Source: Bradyrhizobium nivariense
GTDB taxonomy: Bacteria > Pseudomonadota > Alphaproteobacteria > Rhizobiales > Xanthobacteraceae
Direction of reading: 5' to 3'
Assembly (NCBI RefSeq): GCF_029846715.1
Contig: NZ_JARVWW010000002.1
Location: 186,001-250,000 of the forward strand
DNA length: 64,000 nucleotides
Below are positions 14,411 to 23,627 of this stretch, piece after piece (positions within the stretch are counted from its first letter, which is position 1; every line of letters starts with the position of its first letter). Under the pieces are notes generated by a model. The model saw only the letters and a program-made list of their open reading frames with translations. It had not been told where the DNA came from and did not search any database. The position numbers and the translations under genes were made by a program.

Positions 14411-17251
14411 GTGCCAGATCGTAGCGAAGACTCGGCCATTTCCTTTGGGCCATTTCGACTGTTTCCGAAGTCCCGGCGCTTGGAGAAAGAGGGCTCGCCG
14501 CTTCATGTCGGCGGCCGCGCGCTCGACATTCTCATTTTCCTTGCCGGACGCCCCGGTGAAGTCGTCGACAAGAGAGAGCTGGTCAAGCGCATCTGGGCCG
14601 ACGTCAATGTCGACGAGGGCAGCCTGCGCTTCCATGTCGCGGCGCTGCGCAAGGCGCTCGGCGATACCGGCAAGTCGGCCCGTTATGTCATCAACGTGCC
14701 CGGCCGCGGCTATTGCTTTGTCGCCTCGTTCGCTCAAGCAGCAACGCCGGCGGTCTCGCCCCCCGCCGAAATCGCCCCTCCCCACTCCCTGCCCGCTCAG
14801 CTTACGAAGATGGTCGGCCGGGAAGACGTCATCGAGAAAATCTCGAACGGACTTTCGCTCTATCGCTTCATGACCGTCGTCGGCCCGGGCGGCATCGGCA
14901 AGACCGCGGTCGCCGTCACCGTCGGGCATCGCCGTTCCCAGGATTTCGGCGGACGAGTCTTCTTTGTCGATTTCGGTCCGCTGAGGGATGCCAGCCACAT
15001 CGCGACCACCGTTGCTTCGGCGCTCGGACTGACCATCAGCTCCGAGGATCCGACGCCGGCCCTGCTGACATTTCTGAAGACCGGCCCAGCCCTGCTGATC
15101 TTCGACAGTTGCGAACACGTGCTGGATCATTTGGCGCCGCTGGTCGAGCGCATCGTTCGCGAGGCGCCGCAGCTGCGTGTTCTCGCAACCAGCCGCGAGT
15201 CGTTCCGGAGCGAAGGCGAGCGGATATTCCGGCTGTTCCCGCTGGATTGTCCGCCAGAGCGTGAAGGGCTTGCTGTCGCCGAGGTCCTTGCCTACCCCGC
15301 GGCCCAGCTCTTCGTGGAGCGTATTGCGCAAAGCTCTGGCCCGTTCCAGCTCAGCGCAGAAGAGGCGCCCCTCGTCGCGAACATCTGCCGGCGCCTCGAC
15401 GGCATCGCGCTGGCGATCGAGCTCGCGGCGGGCCGCGTCAATGCTTACGGCATCGCCGGCACGGCATCCCTGCTCGACAGCCGCTTTTCGCTGCAATGGC
15501 GGGGACGGCGCACCGCCGTGCCGCGGCACCAGACGCTCGCCGCGGCCCTCGACTGGAGCTACGACCTTCTGCCTGCCGCGGAGAGCGCTACGCTACGACG
15601 CCTGTCGGTCTTCGCCGGGCCTTTCGCGCCGGAGGCGGCTGCCGCGGTCGCGTCCGGTGACGGCCTCAACGCATCGGAGACTCTCGAAGCGATCGACAGC
15701 CTGGTGACCAAGTCGCTGATCTCGCCGTCCGGCTCGCGGACGCTGCGCTATCGCCTGCTCGACACCACGCGCACCTATGCGCACGGAAAACTCAACGAGC
15801 TCGGCGAAACCGGGCAGTTCGCGCGGCGCCACGCGGCGCATTTTCGCGATTTCTTCGAGCGCGCGGAGGCCGACAATTCGACGCCGCTGCCCGAATGGCT
15901 GGGCATCTATGGCGCGGAGCTGGACAATGTGCGTGCGGCGTTGGACTGGGCGTTCGGGCCCGACGGCGAGGCGACACTCGGTATCGCGCTGACGGCGGCC
16001 GCGGTCACGCTGTGGGTGCGTCTTTCGCTGTTCGCCGAATGCCGCGAGCGCAGCAGAACGGCGCTCGCCGCGCTCGGAGACAGCGGCGGTGATGACCGCA
16101 TCCGCATGCAGCTCCTGTCGGCGCTCGGCTGGTCGCTGATGTATGGCGAGGGCCGCGCGCGCGAGGCGCGGCCGATCCTCGAGACGACCCTCGAGCTGGC
16201 TGACAGGCTCGACGACAAGGATTTCCGGCTGCGCGCGCTCTGGGGCTTGTGCATCGACCAGTTCAACAACGGGCAGTTCGGCAAGGCCCGTGCGCTCGCC
16301 GATCGCTTTGCGAACGCAGCGGCGAACTCGCCCGACAGGACCGATGTCATGCTGGGCGACCGGCTGATGGCCGTCGCGTTGCACTATCTCGGGGATCAGA
16401 ACGAGGCTCGGCTGCGCATCGACCGGGTCAATGCATCGCTGCATGTGTTGGCGGAGAAGCCGAAGATCTTTCCGCTCGATCTCAGGATATCGACGCAATA
16501 TTTCCGGGCCCGCATCCTGTGGCTTCAGGGCCTGGCCGATCAGGCTCAGGCCCTCACCGCCAGAAACATCGAGGAAGGCCGCGCCAACGGCCACGCGCTG
16601 ACCTTCTGCAGCGTGCTCGGACAAGCCGCCTGTCCGATCGCCTTCTGGTCCGGCGATTTCGACGCCGCGGAGCGTCACGGCACCGAGCTGCTCGAACACA
16701 CCGAGCGCCACGCGATCCGGCTGTGGGGCCTGTGGGCACGGGCCTTCAATGCCGCGGTCATCGCCAGGCGAGGCGATGTCACGACGGGCCTGCCACTGCT
16801 GCGTGAAGAGCTCAATCGCGCCGGCGATGCGCGCTTCCTGCCGCGTTTTCTGCCCCTGCTCGGCGAGCTCGCCGCGTGTTCCGGGGAGGCCGACCAGGTC
16901 GACCGCGGCCTCGACGTGATCGAGGACGTCCTGACCCGCTGCAACGACCGGCAGGAGCTGTGGTATCTGCCGGAGCTGACCCGCATCAAGGGCGAATTGA
17001 TGCTCAGGAGCGCGCGGCACGCAGACGACGCCGAGGCGCATTTTCGCGAGGCCATGGACATTGCCGTCCAGCAAGGCGCGCGCTTCTGGGAGCTGCGAAG
17101 CGCGGTCAGCCTCGCGCGGTTCATGGTCGGGGCTGGCCAGCCTACGGAGGCCTTGGCAATTCTGGAACGCGCATGCGGGCCGTTCACCGAGGGCGCCGGC
17201 ATCGCCGATATCCGCAGCGCCCACGATTTGATCGAGCAGCTCCGGGCTTGA
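14411..17251 (+). CDS. Winged-helix STAND ATPase regulator with TPR-like C-terminus (paralogue 1)
   Basis: A 946-aa predicted transcription regulator. Residues ~10-106 form an OmpR/CadC-type winged helix ending VPGRGYCF. Then comes a STAND/NB-ARC-like ATPase that opens MVGREDVIEKI, with P-loop GPGGIGKT at 158-165, Walker B LLIFDSCEH with Asp ~232, and the downstream blocks ILATSRES-like, LAIELAAGR and LDWSYDLLP. The remaining ~450 residues are helical repeats of TPR character. Such proteins couple ligand or partner sensing by the repeats to ATP-driven DNA binding. The start is GTG at 14411 with AGGGGGCG upstream. It is closely related to the 27570 gene. The target genes and signal are unknown; the aldo/keto reductase gene converges 23 bp after its stop. 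Confidence 0.85.
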   Translation: MPDRSEDSAISFGPFRLFPKSRRLEKEGSPLHVGGRALDILIFLAGRPGEVVDKRELVKRIWADVNVDEGSLRFHVAALRKALGDTGKSARYVINVPGRGYCFVASFAQAATPAVSPPAEIAPPHSLPAQLTKMVGREDVIEKISNGLSLYRFMTVVGPGGIGKTAVAVTVGHRRSQDFGGRVFFVDFGPLRDASHIATTVASALGLTISSEDPTPALLTFLKTGPALLIFDSCEHVLDHLAPLVERIVREAPQLRVLATSRESFRSEGERIFRLFPLDCPPEREGLAVAEVLAYPAAQLFVERIAQSSGPFQLSAEEAPLVANICRRLDGIALAIELAAGRVNAYGIAGTASLLDSRFSLQWRGRRTAVPRHQTLAAALDWSYDLLPAAESATLRRLSVFAGPFAPEAAAAVASGDGLNASETLEAIDSLVTKSLISPSGSRTLRYRLLDTTRTYAHGKLNELGETGQFARRHAAHFRDFFERAEADNSTPLPEWLGIYGAELDNVRAALDWAFGPDGEATLGIALTAAAVTLWVRLSLFAECRERSRTALAALGDSGGDDRIRMQLLSALGWSLMYGEGRAREARPILETTLELADRLDDKDFRLRALWGLCIDQFNNGQFGKARALADRFANAAANSPDRTDVMLGDRLMAVALHYLGDQNEARLRIDRVNASLHVLAEKPKIFPLDLRISTQYFRARILWLQGLADQAQALTARNIEEGRANGHALTFCSVLGQAACPIAFWSGDFDAAERHGTELLEHTERHAIRLWGLWARAFNAAVIARRGDVTTGLPLLREELNRAGDARFLPRFLPLLGELAACSGEADQVDRGLDVIEDVLTRCNDRQELWYLPELTRIKGELMLRSARHADDAEAHFREAMDIAVQQGARFWELRSAVSLARFMVGAGQPTEALAILERACGPFTEGAGIADIRSAHDLIEQLRA

Positions 17252-17274
17252 CGAGTCGGCTTGCCGGCGGCGAT

Positions 17275-18213
17275 TCATCCGGCCCGCGGAATGAATCCGG
17301 GCACGCCGGTCTCGACGACCGTGTTGAACCTGATGTTTGTCGTGATCTGGTCCCGCATCTCTCGCATGGCGTCTTCGGGCAAGGCCGAAATATCGAAGTT
17401 TTCCTGGATGCGCCGAGGATTGGTCGAAGTCGTCAGGAAAGCCGTGCCGCGCTGAACGGCCCACGCCAGCGCAATTTGAGCCGGGGTCTTGTGGACGCGC
17501 TCCGCGATGGCGGTGATCACGGGGTCAGCGAGGAGGTTCGGCTTCATGGCGTGTCCCAGCGCCGCAAACGCCTGCAAGACGATTCCGTGCTCTCGACAGA
17601 AGTCGAGAAGGTCCCATTCGGGAAGATACGGATGCGATTCGACTTGCACCATGGCGGGCCTGATCCGCGCGACCGCGACGATCTCGCGCAGCTTCTCCAG
17701 GGTGATGTCCGACAGGCCGATCGACTTGCAGTGCCCCTCGTCGACGAGGCGCTCCAGCGCCCCCCATGTCTCCGCCAACGTAACCCCTGAATCATAGATG
17801 ACCCGACCGCGCTCATCTCTCGGGTCCTGCTCGTCGCCGGGTTGAAAGGCAAAGGGCGTATGGATGATATAGCAGTCGATATCGTCGAGCTGCAGTCGCC
17901 GGCGACTGGCGTCGAAGGCAGGCTTGACCCGCTCCGGCCGATGATTGGTGTTCCATAGCTTCGTCGTAACGAACAGGTCCTGGCGCTGAAGCGTCCCCGC
18001 CCTGAACGTCTCCTGCAGCGCATCGCCGACCGCCTCTTCGTTGCGATAGCGCTCCGCACAATCGAGATGTCGAAACCCGGCCTCCAATGCGGCCCTGGTG
18101 GCCCGCCTGGTCACGAGCGGATCCGGAATGAGCGTGCCAAATCCCACAGCGGGAATCGTCCCTGACCCGTGAGTGGGAATCCTCGTATAGCGAAGCGAAT
18201 CCGACGTCGTCAT
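17275..18213 (-). CDS. Aldo/keto reductase
   Basis: A 312-aa NADPH-dependent carbonyl reductase. The catalytic tetrad of the family is complete: D51 and Y56 (LDCAERYRNE), K85 (TKLWN) and H118 (YIIHTPFAF). The cofactor-binding C-terminal block is also seen (TTSTNPRRIQENF). It reduces aldehydes and ketones; the specific substrate is not inferable. A ~45-residue loop (PGDEQDPRDERGRVIYDSG) after the catalytic His resembles the D-xylose/aldose-reductase branch. It is convergent with the STAND regulator and shares the minus strand with the efflux genes, 93 bp from the next one, so it may be co-transcribed with them. Confidence 0.9.
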   Translation of the reverse strand: MTTSDSLRYTRIPTHGSGTIPAVGFGTLIPDPLVTRRATRAALEAGFRHLDCAERYRNEEAVGDALQETFRAGTLQRQDLFVTTKLWNTNHRPERVKPAFDASRRRLQLDDIDCYIIHTPFAFQPGDEQDPRDERGRVIYDSGVTLAETWGALERLVDEGHCKSIGLSDITLEKLREIVAVARIRPAMVQVESHPYLPEWDLLDFCREHGIVLQAFAALGHAMKPNLLADPVITAIAERVHKTPAQIALAWAVQRGTAFLTTSTNPRRIQENFDISALPEDAMREMRDQITTNIRFNTVVETGVPGFIPRAG

Positions 18214-18306
18214 GCTGATGCTCCCATGTTTGTCCCCGGCTCCCCCAAAAGCAGGGGACGAGGTGATCGAAATTGACGATGCGATGTCATTTCACGGCTC
18301 CAGGCG

Positions 18307-19803
18307 TTAACCGATGGGCCGCGGCTTACGGAGAAAGAACACGAGCGGGATCACGACGAGCATGGCGAACATCAGGATCACGAACTGGTCGATGACCGCG
18401 ACCGTGGCCGCCTGACGCGTGACCATGCCGTTGAGGGCCGCAAGGCCCGGCTTGCCGATCGAGCCCCCGACGTAAGCGGCGACACGATAGGACGTGAGGT
18501 TCTTTGCGAGCGCGATGTGCACGGCCTGCGTGTTGGCGTAGAAGAAGAGCTGGACAACCGCGATGCCAATAGTGCTGCCATAGAGGCGCGACAGGTTGAT
18601 CAGCGCGCTGCCTTCCGGGCGGAGCTTGGGATCGAGCGTGCCGAACGCGGCCCTGGCGAGCGCGGGCAGCAACATGCCGAGACCTGCTCCCTGGAGCAGG
18701 CCGGCCTCGACCACCGGCCGCCAATCCATCGCCGGTGAATAGCCGAGCATCAGCCAGTTGGCATAGACCACCAGCGCCATTCCACCCACGAGGAACGGCC
18801 GGCAATCGATCTGCGCCGGAACCAGGCTCGTCAGCACCAGCGCTCCCACGAGCGCGACGCCACGCGGAATGGTCATGTAGCCGGTGGTGTCGACCGGGTA
18901 GTTGAGCAATTCCTCCAGCATCGGGGACGTCAAGGCCAGGGTCGGGAGCAGGACGAAGCCGAGCGCGAAGGAGATCACCGTCGAGAGCACGAGATTGCGA
19001 TCCCGGAACAGCGCCGTGCGGAGAAAATGCTCTTTTGTCGTCATGACGTGGACGCTGAAGAGATAGAAACCCAGGACCGAAGCGATCGCTTCGACCCGGA
19101 TTTCCGTCGAGGCGAACCATTCGAGGCGCTCGCCGCGGTCGAGCAACATCTGCAGCCCGATCATGCCGACGGAGAATGTCGTCAGGCCGAAGAAGTCGAA
19201 GGACTGGCTCCGCTCCGCCCGCTTCTCGCCCAGCAGCTGAGCCATCATCAGGAAGATGAAGCCCGTCATCGGCAGGCTGAAATAGAAGATCGACGGCCAG
19301 CCGTAATACTCGCTGAGCCAGCCGCCAATGGCTGGGCCGCTGCTGATGCCGAGCAGGGAGCAGACGGTCCACGCCAGGCTCGTGCGGGCATGTCGCGCCG
19401 GCGGTGTCACCTCGAGCAGGATCGCCAGCGAGAGCGGCGCAAGCGGTCCGCTCGCCGCGCCCTGGAGGATTCGCGCCAGCACGAACTGAATCGACGTCGT
19501 CGCCAGCGTGTCGAGGGCGAGACCCAACACGAAGATCGTGATGGCGGCCTGATAGACCAGCTTGCGGCCGTAGCGTCCCGCCAGCCATTGCGTGATCGAC
19601 ATGGTCACGGCGCTCGCTGCGATATACGAGGAAAACACCCAGCCGACCTCGTCATTGGCCATCGAGAGCGTCGCCTGAATGTGGGGCAGCGCCGCGTTCG
19701 GTATCGAAATGTTGACGGCCTGCATGTAGGTCGCCATGAGGGCGGCCGCGGCGATGGCGTGACGACCGCCGGGCGTAGCGGTCGATGGGAGGGGCGTGCT
19801 CAT
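18307..19803 (-). CDS. DHA2-family MFS multidrug efflux transporter (EmrB-like)
   Basis: A 498-aa inner-membrane drug:proton antiporter of the 14-segment DHA2 (EmrB/QacA) family. The N-terminal block VNISIPNAALPHIQATL and motif A-like WLAGRYGRKL are typical. Unlike many members, the first segment has VNISIPNAAL rather than the usual Asp-containing LDxTIVNVAL (Asn replaces Asp in this motif). The ATG overlaps the stop of the upstream HlyD-type gene, so the pair works as pump plus periplasmic adaptor. It is probably controlled by the divergent TetR gene at 21090. An outer-membrane channel gene is not present. Confidence 0.9.
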   Translation of the reverse strand: MSTPLPSTATPGGRHAIAAAALMATYMQAVNISIPNAALPHIQATLSMANDEVGWVFSSYIAASAVTMSITQWLAGRYGRKLVYQAAITIFVLGLALDTLATTSIQFVLARILQGAASGPLAPLSLAILLEVTPPARHARTSLAWTVCSLLGISSGPAIGGWLSEYYGWPSIFYFSLPMTGFIFLMMAQLLGEKRAERSQSFDFFGLTTFSVGMIGLQMLLDRGERLEWFASTEIRVEAIASVLGFYLFSVHVMTTKEHFLRTALFRDRNLVLSTVISFALGFVLLPTLALTSPMLEELLNYPVDTTGYMTIPRGVALVGALVLTSLVPAQIDCRPFLVGGMALVVYANWLMLGYSPAMDWRPVVEAGLLQGAGLGMLLPALARAAFGTLDPKLRPEGSALINLSRLYGSTIGIAVVQLFFYANTQAVHIALAKNLTSYRVAAYVGGSIGKPGLAALNGMVTRQAATVAVIDQFVILMFAMLVVIPLVFFLRKPRPIG

Positions 19804-20945
19804 TTGCCCTCCGTCGCGAGCGCGGGTTGGAGCAGATGCGGCCAGGTGCGGCGATAGCCGGTATCGACCCGTGCCGTGACGCTGATGCCCGAGAACAGCG
19901 GCCGGCCTTGATCGAGATCGTCGAATTCGAGGCGCACTGGCAAACGCTGGACGACCTTGACCCAGTTGCCGGTGGCATTCTCCGCAGGCAGGATCGAGAA
20001 GTCCGATCCGGTGCCGGGACTCATGCTGACGATATGCGCCCTGAACTTGCGATCCGGATAGGCATCGACGTCGATCGTCGCCTCCTGCCCTGGACGCATG
20101 TGGGTTAAGCCGGTCTCGCGGAAATTCGCTTCGATCCAGATATGCCGGTTCGACATCAGCGAGAACGTGGCTGCGCCGGCATTGACGAACCCGCCGATCT
20201 GCAGATCGTCCACCTTCGTCACGATACCGTCCTCGGGCGCCGTCACGGTGGCGTAGGAGAGATCGAGCCGCGCCCGGTCGAGCTGTGCCCTGGCCGCACG
20301 AACTGTCGGATGGCGATCGACGTCGATATCGGCATCGCCATTGAGGGCGACGATCGTGTTGGCGATCTGCTGTCCGATCGATGCCGTGCGGTGGCGAGCG
20401 ACCTTCATGTCCGTCTCGGCCCGCTCATAGACCGCGCGCGGCGTGAAGTCGGACGCGACCAGCATCTTCTTGCGGTCGAACTCACGCTCGTCGAAGGAAG
20501 CAGATTCCTGGGCCGATTGCAGTTCGGCCTGCTGCCGACGGTAGGTCGCCTTGAGCGAGGCGATCTGAAGGCGCGCACTGCCGAGCCGCGCCTCTGCCTG
20601 ATCGACGGCAATCTGGTAGGGCTCAGGATCGATCCGAAACAGGACCTGGCCCTGCCGAACGCGCTGATTGTCCCGCACGGCGATCTCAACCGCCTGGCCG
20701 GAAACCCGGGCGTTGATGGTCACCTTGGCGGCGCGAACGAATGCGTCGTCGGTCGAGACGTATTGTTCCTGGACGAAATACACGAAGACGCCGAAAGCGG
20801 CCACGACGATCGGCACCGCCAGCATCAAGGGGCGGCGCAACCGCTTCCCGAGCTCCGGTCCGGGCAACTGCCCGACAGCTTCGCTGCCGCTGATGCCCTT
20901 GCGATCGCTCCACCAGCCGGCGTTTGGCGCAAAATCGAAACGCAT
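19800..20945 (-). CDS. HlyD/EmrA-family membrane fusion protein
   Basis: A 381-aa periplasmic adaptor. One N-terminal membrane segment (MLAVPIVVAAFGVFVYFV) is followed by YVSTDDAFVRAAKVTINARV, the typical start of the EmrA lipoyl/barrel-sandwich domain. A coiled-coil hairpin (~100-215) and the second lipoyl half (LSYATVTAPEDGIVTK) come next. It links the DHA2 pump at 18307 to an outer-membrane channel to expel toxic compounds. It is the first gene of the efflux operon. The 144-bp spacer to the divergent TetR gene holds a 16-bp inverted repeat. Confidence 0.92.
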   Translation of the reverse strand: MRFDFAPNAGWWSDRKGISGSEAVGQLPGPELGKRLRRPLMLAVPIVVAAFGVFVYFVQEQYVSTDDAFVRAAKVTINARVSGQAVEIAVRDNQRVRQGQVLFRIDPEPYQIAVDQAEARLGSARLQIASLKATYRRQQAELQSAQESASFDEREFDRKKMLVASDFTPRAVYERAETDMKVARHRTASIGQQIANTIVALNGDADIDVDRHPTVRAARAQLDRARLDLSYATVTAPEDGIVTKVDDLQIGGFVNAGAATFSLMSNRHIWIEANFRETGLTHMRPGQEATIDVDAYPDRKFRAHIVSMSPGTGSDFSILPAENATGNWVKVVQRLPVRLEFDDLDQGRPLFSGISVTARVDTGYRRTWPHLLQPALATEGK

Positions 20946-20968
20946 CGAAGGCCTCGCCTCTATCGAAT

Positions 20969-20984
20969 TAACTAACGTTCGTTA
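20969..20984. promoter_or_regulatory. Predicted TetR operator between efflux genes and regulator
   Basis: TAACTAACGTTCGTTA is an inverted repeat with a single mismatched pair (TAACnAAC | GTTnGTTA). It lies 24 bp before the HlyD-type start and ~105 bp before the TetR start. The size and symmetry fit operators of TetR repressors that control a divergent efflux operon. Confidence 0.7.
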
Positions 20985-21089
20985 CAAATACTGTCCCATC
21001 GACCTGCAATCAAGTCTTCGCCTCTTGATTTTTATAACGATCCATACAAATATTTATAGCGACGCACGGCAGCCGGGGTTTTTGACGAT

Positions 21090-21713
21090 ATGACGCAAAA
21101 AAGCAGCGGAACGAGCCCCGCGCGGCGAGGGCGGCCACCCACCTACGACGCACAGGCAGCCCTCAAGCGGGTAACCGAGACCTTTTGGAAGACCGGCTAC
21201 TCCGGAACGTCCCTCGATAAGGTGGCGGCAGCCACCGGCATGAGCCCGCCGAGCCTCTATGCGGTCTTCGGCAACAAGCACGCGCTCTATCTTGAGGCGC
21301 TCGCGCGTTATTGGGAGATCAGCCTTACCGCGACGCGTGAGGCGCTCGCGGGAGACCATCCCCTGGACGAGGCGTTGATGCTCGCCTATGACGCGGCGCT
21401 GTCGATCTATTTTTCGGGCAAGGGACACGCGCGCGGCTGCTTTGTGGTCGGGACCGCCGTCACAGAGGTCGCGGAAGATGCGGCGATCCGGAAAAGTGTC
21501 GCGACGGGACTTCGCGCGATCGACGCTGATTTCGAGGCACGATTCCGCCTCGCACAGGATAAGGGCGAACTGAAGCGCGACGCCGATCCCGCGACGCTTG
21601 CGATCCTCGCTTCGGCCACGATGCATACGATCGCGATCCGCGCCCGTGCCGGCGCTTCCCGCGCCGAACTGAGGGAGATTGCCCGGAAGGCGGTCAATGT
21701 GATCTGCGGATGA
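21090..21713 (+). CDS. TetR/AcrR-family transcriptional regulator
   Basis: A 207-aa dimeric repressor. The N-terminal helix-turn-helix reads KVAAATGMSPPSLYAVFGNK (residues ~45-66), with the typical FWKTGYSGTSLDKV before it. The C-terminal ligand domain has ARGCFVVGTAVTEVAEDAAI, a block common in the YcdC/AcrR-like branch. It is divergent from the HlyD/DHA2 pair, with a palindrome in between, so it very likely represses that efflux operon until a toxic ligand binds. The ATG at 21090 fits family length; the upstream context has GGGG ~10 bp before it. Confidence 0.92.
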   Translation: MTQKSSGTSPARRGRPPTYDAQAALKRVTETFWKTGYSGTSLDKVAAATGMSPPSLYAVFGNKHALYLEALARYWEISLTATREALAGDHPLDEALMLAYDAALSIYFSGKGHARGCFVVGTAVTEVAEDAAIRKSVATGLRAIDADFEARFRLAQDKGELKRDADPATLAILASATMHTIAIRARAGASRAELREIARKAVNVICG

Positions 21714-21980
21714 CGCGAGCTGCGCCGAGCGGCAACGCATTCTCGAGACTGGAAAACTGCCGCCGGCGCGCGAAGGGGATAGTTCACACATTTGCGCTCC
21801 CGCGCTTCCGTGAAAAGCTGGCGAACGTCTTCAAACCAAGCGCAAATGCTTTCGCGCACCGTCGGCACCGACGATGACAGCATCGTAGATTGATCGATGA
21901 TCTCACGGGCTTCGGTGGCAACTCCGCGCCCGGCGGCAGTATGCCCTATGCCTCAATCCGGCTCTGCGAAGCTGCGGCCC

Positions 21981-22086
21981 AGAGCATTCTCGGTTCTGAT
22001 TGAATCAGAACCGAAGCTCTGGATTGTTGTCTTAACGCGTTTTCTTCACGCGAACCGGTATCCCACTTCGCTCGAAAACGCTCTAG
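21981..22086. repeat. Palindromic Bradyrhizobium-type repeat at the msrA 3' end
   Basis: It has two hairpins. CGGTTCTGATT (21991-22001) pairs perfectly with AATCAGAACCG (22003-22013), flanked by AGAGC and GCTCT. GCGTTTTC (22037-22044) pairs with GAAAACGC (22074-22081) around the stretch CACGCGAACCGGTATCC. I recognise this as a very common Bradyrhizobium/Rhodopseudomonas element. Its closing CTAG provides the msrA stop codon. The gap before it, 21714-21980, shows no gene. Confidence 0.85.
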
Positions 22087-22598
22087 CCTGCCGCTGCAGC
22101 CCCGCGCCGCGGCAGCTTCCAGTCGGGACGGATGAAGTGGCAGGTGTAGCCGTCCGGATAGCGTTCGAGATAATCCTGATGCTCCGGCTCGGCTTCCCAG
22201 AACTCGCCGGCCGGCGCGACCTCGGTCACCACCTTGCCGGGCCAAAAGCCGGACGCCTCAACGTCTGCAATCGTGTCTTCGGCGATCCGCTTCTGTTCGT
22301 CGCTCGTATAAAAGATCGCCGAGCGATAGCTCGTGCCCAAATCATTGCCCTGGCGGTTGAGCGTGGTCGGATCATGGATCTGGAAGAAGAACTCCAGCAT
22401 GGTCCGGAAGCTGGTCTTGGCGGGATCGAAGATGATTTCGATCGCTTCGGCGTGGCCTTCATGGCTGCGATAAGTGGCATTCTTCACCGCACCGCCGGTG
22501 TAGCCGACGCGTGTCGAAACGACTCCGGGTTGCCTGCGGATGAGATCCTGCATGCCCCAGAAACAGCCTCCAGCCAGAACTGCGCGTTCCGTCGTCAT
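22083..22598 (-). CDS. msrA: Peptide methionine (S)-S-oxide reductase
   Basis: A 171-aa repair enzyme that reduces the S-epimer of methionine sulfoxide in proteins. The catalytic Cys is residue 12 in the invariant GCFWG motif, with the later family blocks [22 protein letters not shown] and RSAIF. The start at 22598 is chosen because [15 protein letters not shown] is the family N-terminus; a reading from 22694 adds 32 implausible residues. The stop lies in the end of the palindromic repeat at 21981-22086, so the last residues may be repeat-derived. Cupin and OsmC genes follow upstream on the same strand. Confidence 0.95.
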   Translation of the reverse strand: MTTERAVLAGGCFWGMQDLIRRQPGVVSTRVGYTGGAVKNATYRSHEGHAEAIEIIFDPAKTSFRTMLEFFFQIHDPTTLNRQGNDLGTSYRSAIFYTSDEQKRIAEDTIADVEASGFWPGKVVTEVAPAGEFWEAEPEHQDYLERYPDGYTCHFIRPDWKLPRRGAAAAG

Positions 22599-22635
22599 TC
22601 GATGCTCCCTTCGTTCAGTCGAGATACACAGCAAT

Positions 22636-23070
22636 CTACTCTGCAACCGCATGCCGACGCGGGTCATCATAGTCGTCGTGGTATTCGAGGCCAAGAGGCC
22701 CGATGGCGGAGACCTGCGTAATGTATTCGCCGGACTTGGCCCAATGAAAATGCCAGGTCTCGCCGGGCAGAACGATGACGCTGCCCGGCGGATAAGCCGT
22801 CACTTTGTCGCCATCAAAGCTTTCGCCGAGCCCGATGTAGAACACACCCGACATGACCGTATAGATGCGGTCCTCCGGATGCTTGTGCGGCATCAGCCTG
22901 GTGCCGCCTGGCACCCTCACCCGGACCACGTAAGGTCCGGGTTCACTGGGGTGGCCGACCATCACGGCCAGCCGCGCGCCCGGCGGAAATGCGGGGAACG
23001 GCTGCCACGCGATATCCTCGGGCAGGATCGCCCGGAACCTGTCTTCGTCCGGCTGATGTTGGCGAGGCAT
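22636..23070 (-). CDS. Cupin-domain protein
   Basis: A 144-aa single-domain cupin. Motif 1 is seen as [19 protein letters not shown], and motif 2 as [17 protein letters not shown], so metal-binding His and Glu-like positions are present. These small barrel proteins bind a metal and act as isomerases, dioxygenases or sensors; this one resembles uncharacterised cupins that follow stress genes. It lies 37 bp upstream of msrA and 25 bp downstream of the OsmC gene on the same strand, so a stress-related operon is plausible. Confidence 0.82.
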   Translation of the reverse strand: MPRQHQPDEDRFRAILPEDIAWQPFPAFPPGARLAVMVGHPSEPGPYVVRVRVPGGTRLMPHKHPEDRIYTVMSGVFYIGLGESFDGDKVTAYPPGSVIVLPGETWHFHWAKSGEYITQVSAIGPLGLEYHDDYDDPRRHAVAE

Positions 23071-23095
23071 GACGGCAGTCCTGGTGTGTGCTGAG

Positions 23096-23518
23096 CTAGA
23101 TCAGCTTGGCGTCGAGCGTGATCGCGGCGTTGAGCACCTTCGACACCGGACAGTTCTTCTCGGCCTCGCCGGCGATCTTGGCGAAACCTGCGTCGTCGAG
23201 GTTCGGCACCTTGGCACGCAACGTCAGCGCCGACTTGCTGATCTTGAACCCTTTGCCTTCCGGCTCGAGGCTGACCGCGGCTTCCGTCGAGAGCTCGTCC
23301 GGCGTGAAGCCGGCGAGCTGCAGGCCGAAGGCCAGCGCCATGGTGAAGCAGCCGGCATGGGCCGCCGCGATCAATTCCTCGGGATTGGTGCCCTTCTCGT
23401 TCTCGAAGCGGGTCTTGAACGAATAGGGCGTCCCGGCGAGCACGCCGGATTCGCTCGATAGCTGACCAGTGCCATCGCGGCCGGTGCCCTTCCATACTGC
23501 TGTTGCCTTGCGGATCAT
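23096..23518 (-). CDS. OsmC-family peroxiredoxin
   Basis: A 140-aa thiol peroxidase of the OsmC/Ohr family that detoxifies organic and fatty-acid hydroperoxides. The two catalytic cysteines are present, C57 (AHAGCFTMAL) and C123 (KNCPVSKVL), as is the ENEKGTNPEELIAAAHA block that supplies the catalytic Glu. The start MIRKATAVWKGTGRDGTG matches OsmC rather than Ohr. It lies on the same strand as the cupin and msrA genes, consistent with an oxidative-stress gene group. Confidence 0.93.
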   Translation of the reverse strand: MIRKATAVWKGTGRDGTGQLSSESGVLAGTPYSFKTRFENEKGTNPEELIAAAHAGCFTMALAFGLQLAGFTPDELSTEAAVSLEPEGKGFKISKSALTLRAKVPNLDDAGFAKIAGEAEKNCPVSKVLNAAITLDAKLI

Positions 23519-23627
23519 CTCTCTTCTCCTTTTCTGGTATCAGTACCGGCGCTCCGCACCGGTAGAATGCGGCCTCGGCGTCGCCGCCTATCGCCTCTCC
23601 AACCGGTCGAGCGCCGCAGCGGTTCCC

